From NCBI GenBank assembly GCA_045589595.1, contig JAZNPK010000028.1, positions 62,001 to 126,000 of the forward strand: 64,000 bases of DNA, given 5' to 3'. The DNA comes from SIG77 sp045589595. GTDB lineage: Bacteria; Verrucomicrobiota; Lentisphaeria; Victivallales; UBA1829. The notes under the pieces were generated by a model. The model ran no database searches. It worked only from the letters and a program-made list of their open reading frames with translations, and was not told the origin of the DNA. Positions 62,004 to 64,000 of this stretch are shown here, in pieces (position 1 is the first letter of the stretch; each line of letters opens with the position of its first letter). A program made the translations under genes and the position numbers.

Positions 62004-63728
62004 ATGCGGAAAATCACGGATTGGAACGGAAAAAAAGGACTCGCAGTGGGCATTGCGTCCGATCATGGCGGATTTGAACTGAAGAAAGAGCTGTCGGCAT
62101 TTCTGGCTGCAGAATTCGGCTGTGCGGTTCAGGACTTCGGTCCCTGTGCATTTGATCCGGAAGATGACTACTCCGAATTCGGCAGCAAACTCGGTATGGC
62201 AGTTTCCAAAGGCGAACTTGAAATCGGTATCCTTCTCTGCCGTTCCGGTGTCGGGATGAGCATCGATGCCAACCGTTTCCACGGTGTCCGTGCCGCCATT
62301 GCCAGCAACGAAAAAGTTGTCCGTTCCAGCCGTGAACACAACTGCAGCAACGTGCTTGTTCTGCCTGCAGATCACATTTCTGTGGATGAAGCGAAATCTC
62401 TGATCCGGATCTGGTTTGAAACGCCGTTCTCCGGTGATGCCCGCCACGTGCGCCGCCTCGAAAAACTGGAACGCGCTTCTTACGATGATATTGCCGCGGT
62501 CCGTTCTGCCGATCCTGAAATCGCTGCGTGGATCGATGCGGAAGCTGCCCGTCAGGATGACGGCATTGAGCTGATCGCGTCTGAAAACTTCACCAGCACC
62601 GCCATCCGCGCTGCCCAGGGCAGTGTTCTGACCAACAAATACGCGGAAGGCTATCCCGGACGCCGTTACTATGGCGGTTGTGAATTTGTGGACGAAGTGG
62701 AAAAAATCGCCATCGCCCGTGCTTGTGAACTGTTCGGTGCAGAAGCCGCCAACGTGCAGCCCCACGCCGGATCCCAGGCGAATATGGCAGTTTACTTTGC
62801 GCTGCTGAATCCCGGCGACACCGTACTTGCCATGAGCCTTGACCACGGCGGACACCTGACGCACGGTCATCCCATGAACTTTTCCGGCAAACTGTTCAAC
62901 ATCGTTCCTTACGGCGTTTCTGCGGAAACGGAAACGATCGACTACGATGAAGTGGAACGCCTTGCCATGGAATGTAAACCCCGTATGATCCTTGCGGGTG
63001 CTTCTGCCTATCCCAGAACGATTGATTTCGCCCGTCTGCGTCAGATCGCGGACAAAGCGAATGCTTATCTGTTTGTTGACATGGCTCACATTGCCGGTCT
63101 TGTGGCTGCAGGCGTGCATCCGTCTCCGGTCCCGTACTGCGATGTTGTGACCACGACCACCCACAAAACGCTGCGCGGCCCCCGTTCCGGTCTGATCCTC
63201 TGCAAAGAAAAATACATCAAAGCCATCAACAGCAAAGTGTTCCCCGGTCTTCAGGGCGGACCTCTGATGCATGTGATCGCAGCGAAAGCCATCTGCTTCA
63301 AAGAAGCGATGAGCGAAGAATTCAAAGCCTATCAGGTTCAGCTGGTGAAGAACGCAGCCGTTCTCGCACAGGCGTTGAAGGATAAAGGATTCCGTATCGT
63401 TTCCGGCGGCACGGACAATCATCTGATGCTTGTGGACCTCCGTCCGAAACATGCAACGGGCAAAGAAGTCCAAATCGCCTGCGACAAAGCCGGTATCACC
63501 CTGAACAAGAATATGATCCCCTTCGATCCCGAAAAACCCATGGTCACCAGCGGCGTCCGTATCGGTACGCCCGCCGTTACCACCCGCGGTATGAAAGAAG
63601 CGGAAATGCTCAAGATCGCCGACTTTATCGACCGCGCGGTTGCGAACAAGGACAATGAAGAAGCCCTTGCCGCCATCCGGGAAGAAGTCCGTGCTTTTGC
63701 CAAGGCATTCCCCATGCCTCAGTTCTAA
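62004..63728 (+). CDS. glyA: RpiB-GlyA fusion: ribose-5-phosphate isomerase B + serine hydroxymethyltransferase
   Basis: 574 residues, GGAAGG upstream. Residues about 12-150 are RpiB/LacAB-type sugar isomerase: GIASDHGGFELK, then CRSGVGMSIDANRFHGVRAA, with the catalytic Cys retained in CRSG where E. coli has CGTG, and REHNCSNVL. After a short linker, about 165-574 are full-length serine hydroxymethyltransferase: GIELIASENFTS, YPGRRYYGG, and the pyridoxal-phosphate Lys in TTTTHKTLRGPRSG. The reading is continuous, with no stop or frameshift signal. SHMT makes glycine and methylene-THF; RpiB interconverts ribose and ribulose 5-phosphates. A weak promoter with TATATT (61907-61912) lies upstream. 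Confidence 0.93.
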   Translation: MRKITDWNGKKGLAVGIASDHGGFELKKELSAFLAAEFGCAVQDFGPCAFDPEDDYSEFGSKLGMAVSKGELEIGILLCRSGVGMSIDANRFHGVRAAIASNEKVVRSSREHNCSNVLVLPADHISVDEAKSLIRIWFETPFSGDARHVRRLEKLERASYDDIAAVRSADPEIAAWIDAEAARQDDGIELIASENFTSTAIRAAQGSVLTNKYAEGYPGRRYYGGCEFVDEVEKIAIARACELFGAEAANVQPHAGSQANMAVYFALLNPGDTVLAMSLDHGGHLTHGHPMNFSGKLFNIVPYGVSAETETIDYDEVERLAMECKPRMILAGASAYPRTIDFARLRQIADKANAYLFVDMAHIAGLVAAGVHPSPVPYCDVVTTTTHKTLRGPRSGLILCKEKYIKAINSKVFPGLQGGPLMHVIAAKAICFKEAMSEEFKAYQVQLVKNAAVLAQALKDKGFRIVSGGTDNHLMLVDLRPKHATGKEVQIACDKAGITLNKNMIPFDPEKPMVTSGVRIGTPAVTTRGMKEAEMLKIADFIDRAVANKDNEEALAAIREEVRAFAKAFPMPQF

Positions 63729-63752
63729 TCATTGGAAAGAAAGTTTTGAAAT

Positions 63753-64000
63753 ATGCTGGATATCAAACTGATCCGGGACAATCCGGAACTTGTGAAAGAA
63801 AACATCCGTAAAAAATTTCAGGAACACAAACTGCCTCTGGTGGATCAGGTTCTGGAACTTGATAAGCGCAACCGTGCCATCAAGACGGAAGTGCAGAATC
63901 TTCTTGCTCTGCGCAATGCTGCAAGCAAGCAGATCGGTATGCTGATGAAACAGGGCAAAAAAGAAGAAGCCGAAGCAGCGAAACAGGAAGTTGCGCAGAA
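63753..64000 (+). CDS. serS: Seryl-tRNA synthetase, N-terminal part (cut by window end)
   Basis: The first 82 residues are present: MLDIKLIRDNPELVKENI and a long charged coiled-coil (about 20-80), which is the tRNA-binding arm of class II seryl-tRNA synthetase. The frame is open at the window end. It follows the rpiB-glyA gene by 24 bases, so serine charging and serine/glycine interconversion are probably transcribed together. Confidence 0.9.
   Translation, partial: MLDIKLIRDNPELVKENIRKKFQEHKLPLVDQVLELDKRNRAIKTEVQNLLALRNAASKQIGMLMKQGKKEEAEAAKQEVAQ

Overview
The window reads as one dense chromosomal segment of a Gram-negative, fermentative, polysaccharide-using bacterium, most likely of the PVC superphylum and probably Lentisphaerota/Victivallales. 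That placement is inferred from gene content: secreted DUF4091/GH123-like proteins, a divergent FtsA/FtsZ pair, WaaP-type (LPS core) kinases, a membrane pyrophosphatase, pyruvate:ferredoxin oxidoreductase and an RpiB-GlyA fusion. No rRNA or tRNA gene was recognised, and I saw no CRISPR array, insertion sequence or prophage.

Layout. 1-6 kb: a cut-off TPR-like gene, then a two-gene cassette of a secreted DUF4091 protein and a large exported helical protein with a CBM9-like end. 6-12 kb: lytic transglycosylase, phosphofructokinase, two tandem paralogous lipoproteins and membrane pyrophosphatase. 12-14 kb: a FabK/nitronate monooxygenase-family flavoprotein and a GH16 enzyme. 14.1-20.4 kb (minus): an operon of an unknown membrane protein, ClpC, Nudix hydrolase, OppC-like permease, dUTPase and PTS EIIA. 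20.5-25.7 kb (minus): a tightly overlapped operon of ftsA, ftsZ, an M28/glutaminyl-cyclase-like lipoprotein and two WaaP/InaA-type kinases. 26-30.8 kb: lysS, an archaeal-type IMP cyclohydrolase (purO), a UvrD/PcrA helicase and a lipoprotein. 30.8-39.1 kb: a GntR regulator divergent from a second copy of the DUF4091 + TPR/CBM9-like cassette, then a convergent cytoplasmic glycosidase-like gene. 39.2-43.2 kb (minus): FHA membrane protein, ftsH, DUF167, mnmA. 43.4-47.1 kb: tig-clpP-clpX plus a small membrane protein. 47.3-50.6 kb (minus): rnc, iron alcohol dehydrogenase and a separate FAD oxidoreductase. 50.8-64 kb: parE-parC, nifJ, GH1 glucosidase plus an RsuA/RluB-type pseudouridine synthase, trmB (minus), the rpiB-glyA fusion and the start of serS.

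Themes. The glycan enzymes (DUF4091 pairs, GH16, GH1, the 655-residue protein) would feed sugars to glycolysis (PFK) and PFOR-based fermentation, with the membrane pyrophosphatase recovering energy from PPi. Protein quality control is prominent (ClpC, ClpP, ClpX, FtsH, trigger factor). Two non-coding patterns recur. Promoters carry a -10 element that is almost always TATATT. Two of the five convergent gene junctions are filled by large inverted repeats that fold as three-armed, cloverleaf-like structures around a bidirectional terminator.

The best candidates for something undescribed are the duplicated DUF4091 + TPR/CBM9-like cassette with its divergent GntR regulator, the cloverleaf-like junction elements, the divergent FtsZ with its kinase-bearing operon, and the tandem lipoprotein pair beside the pyrophosphatase.
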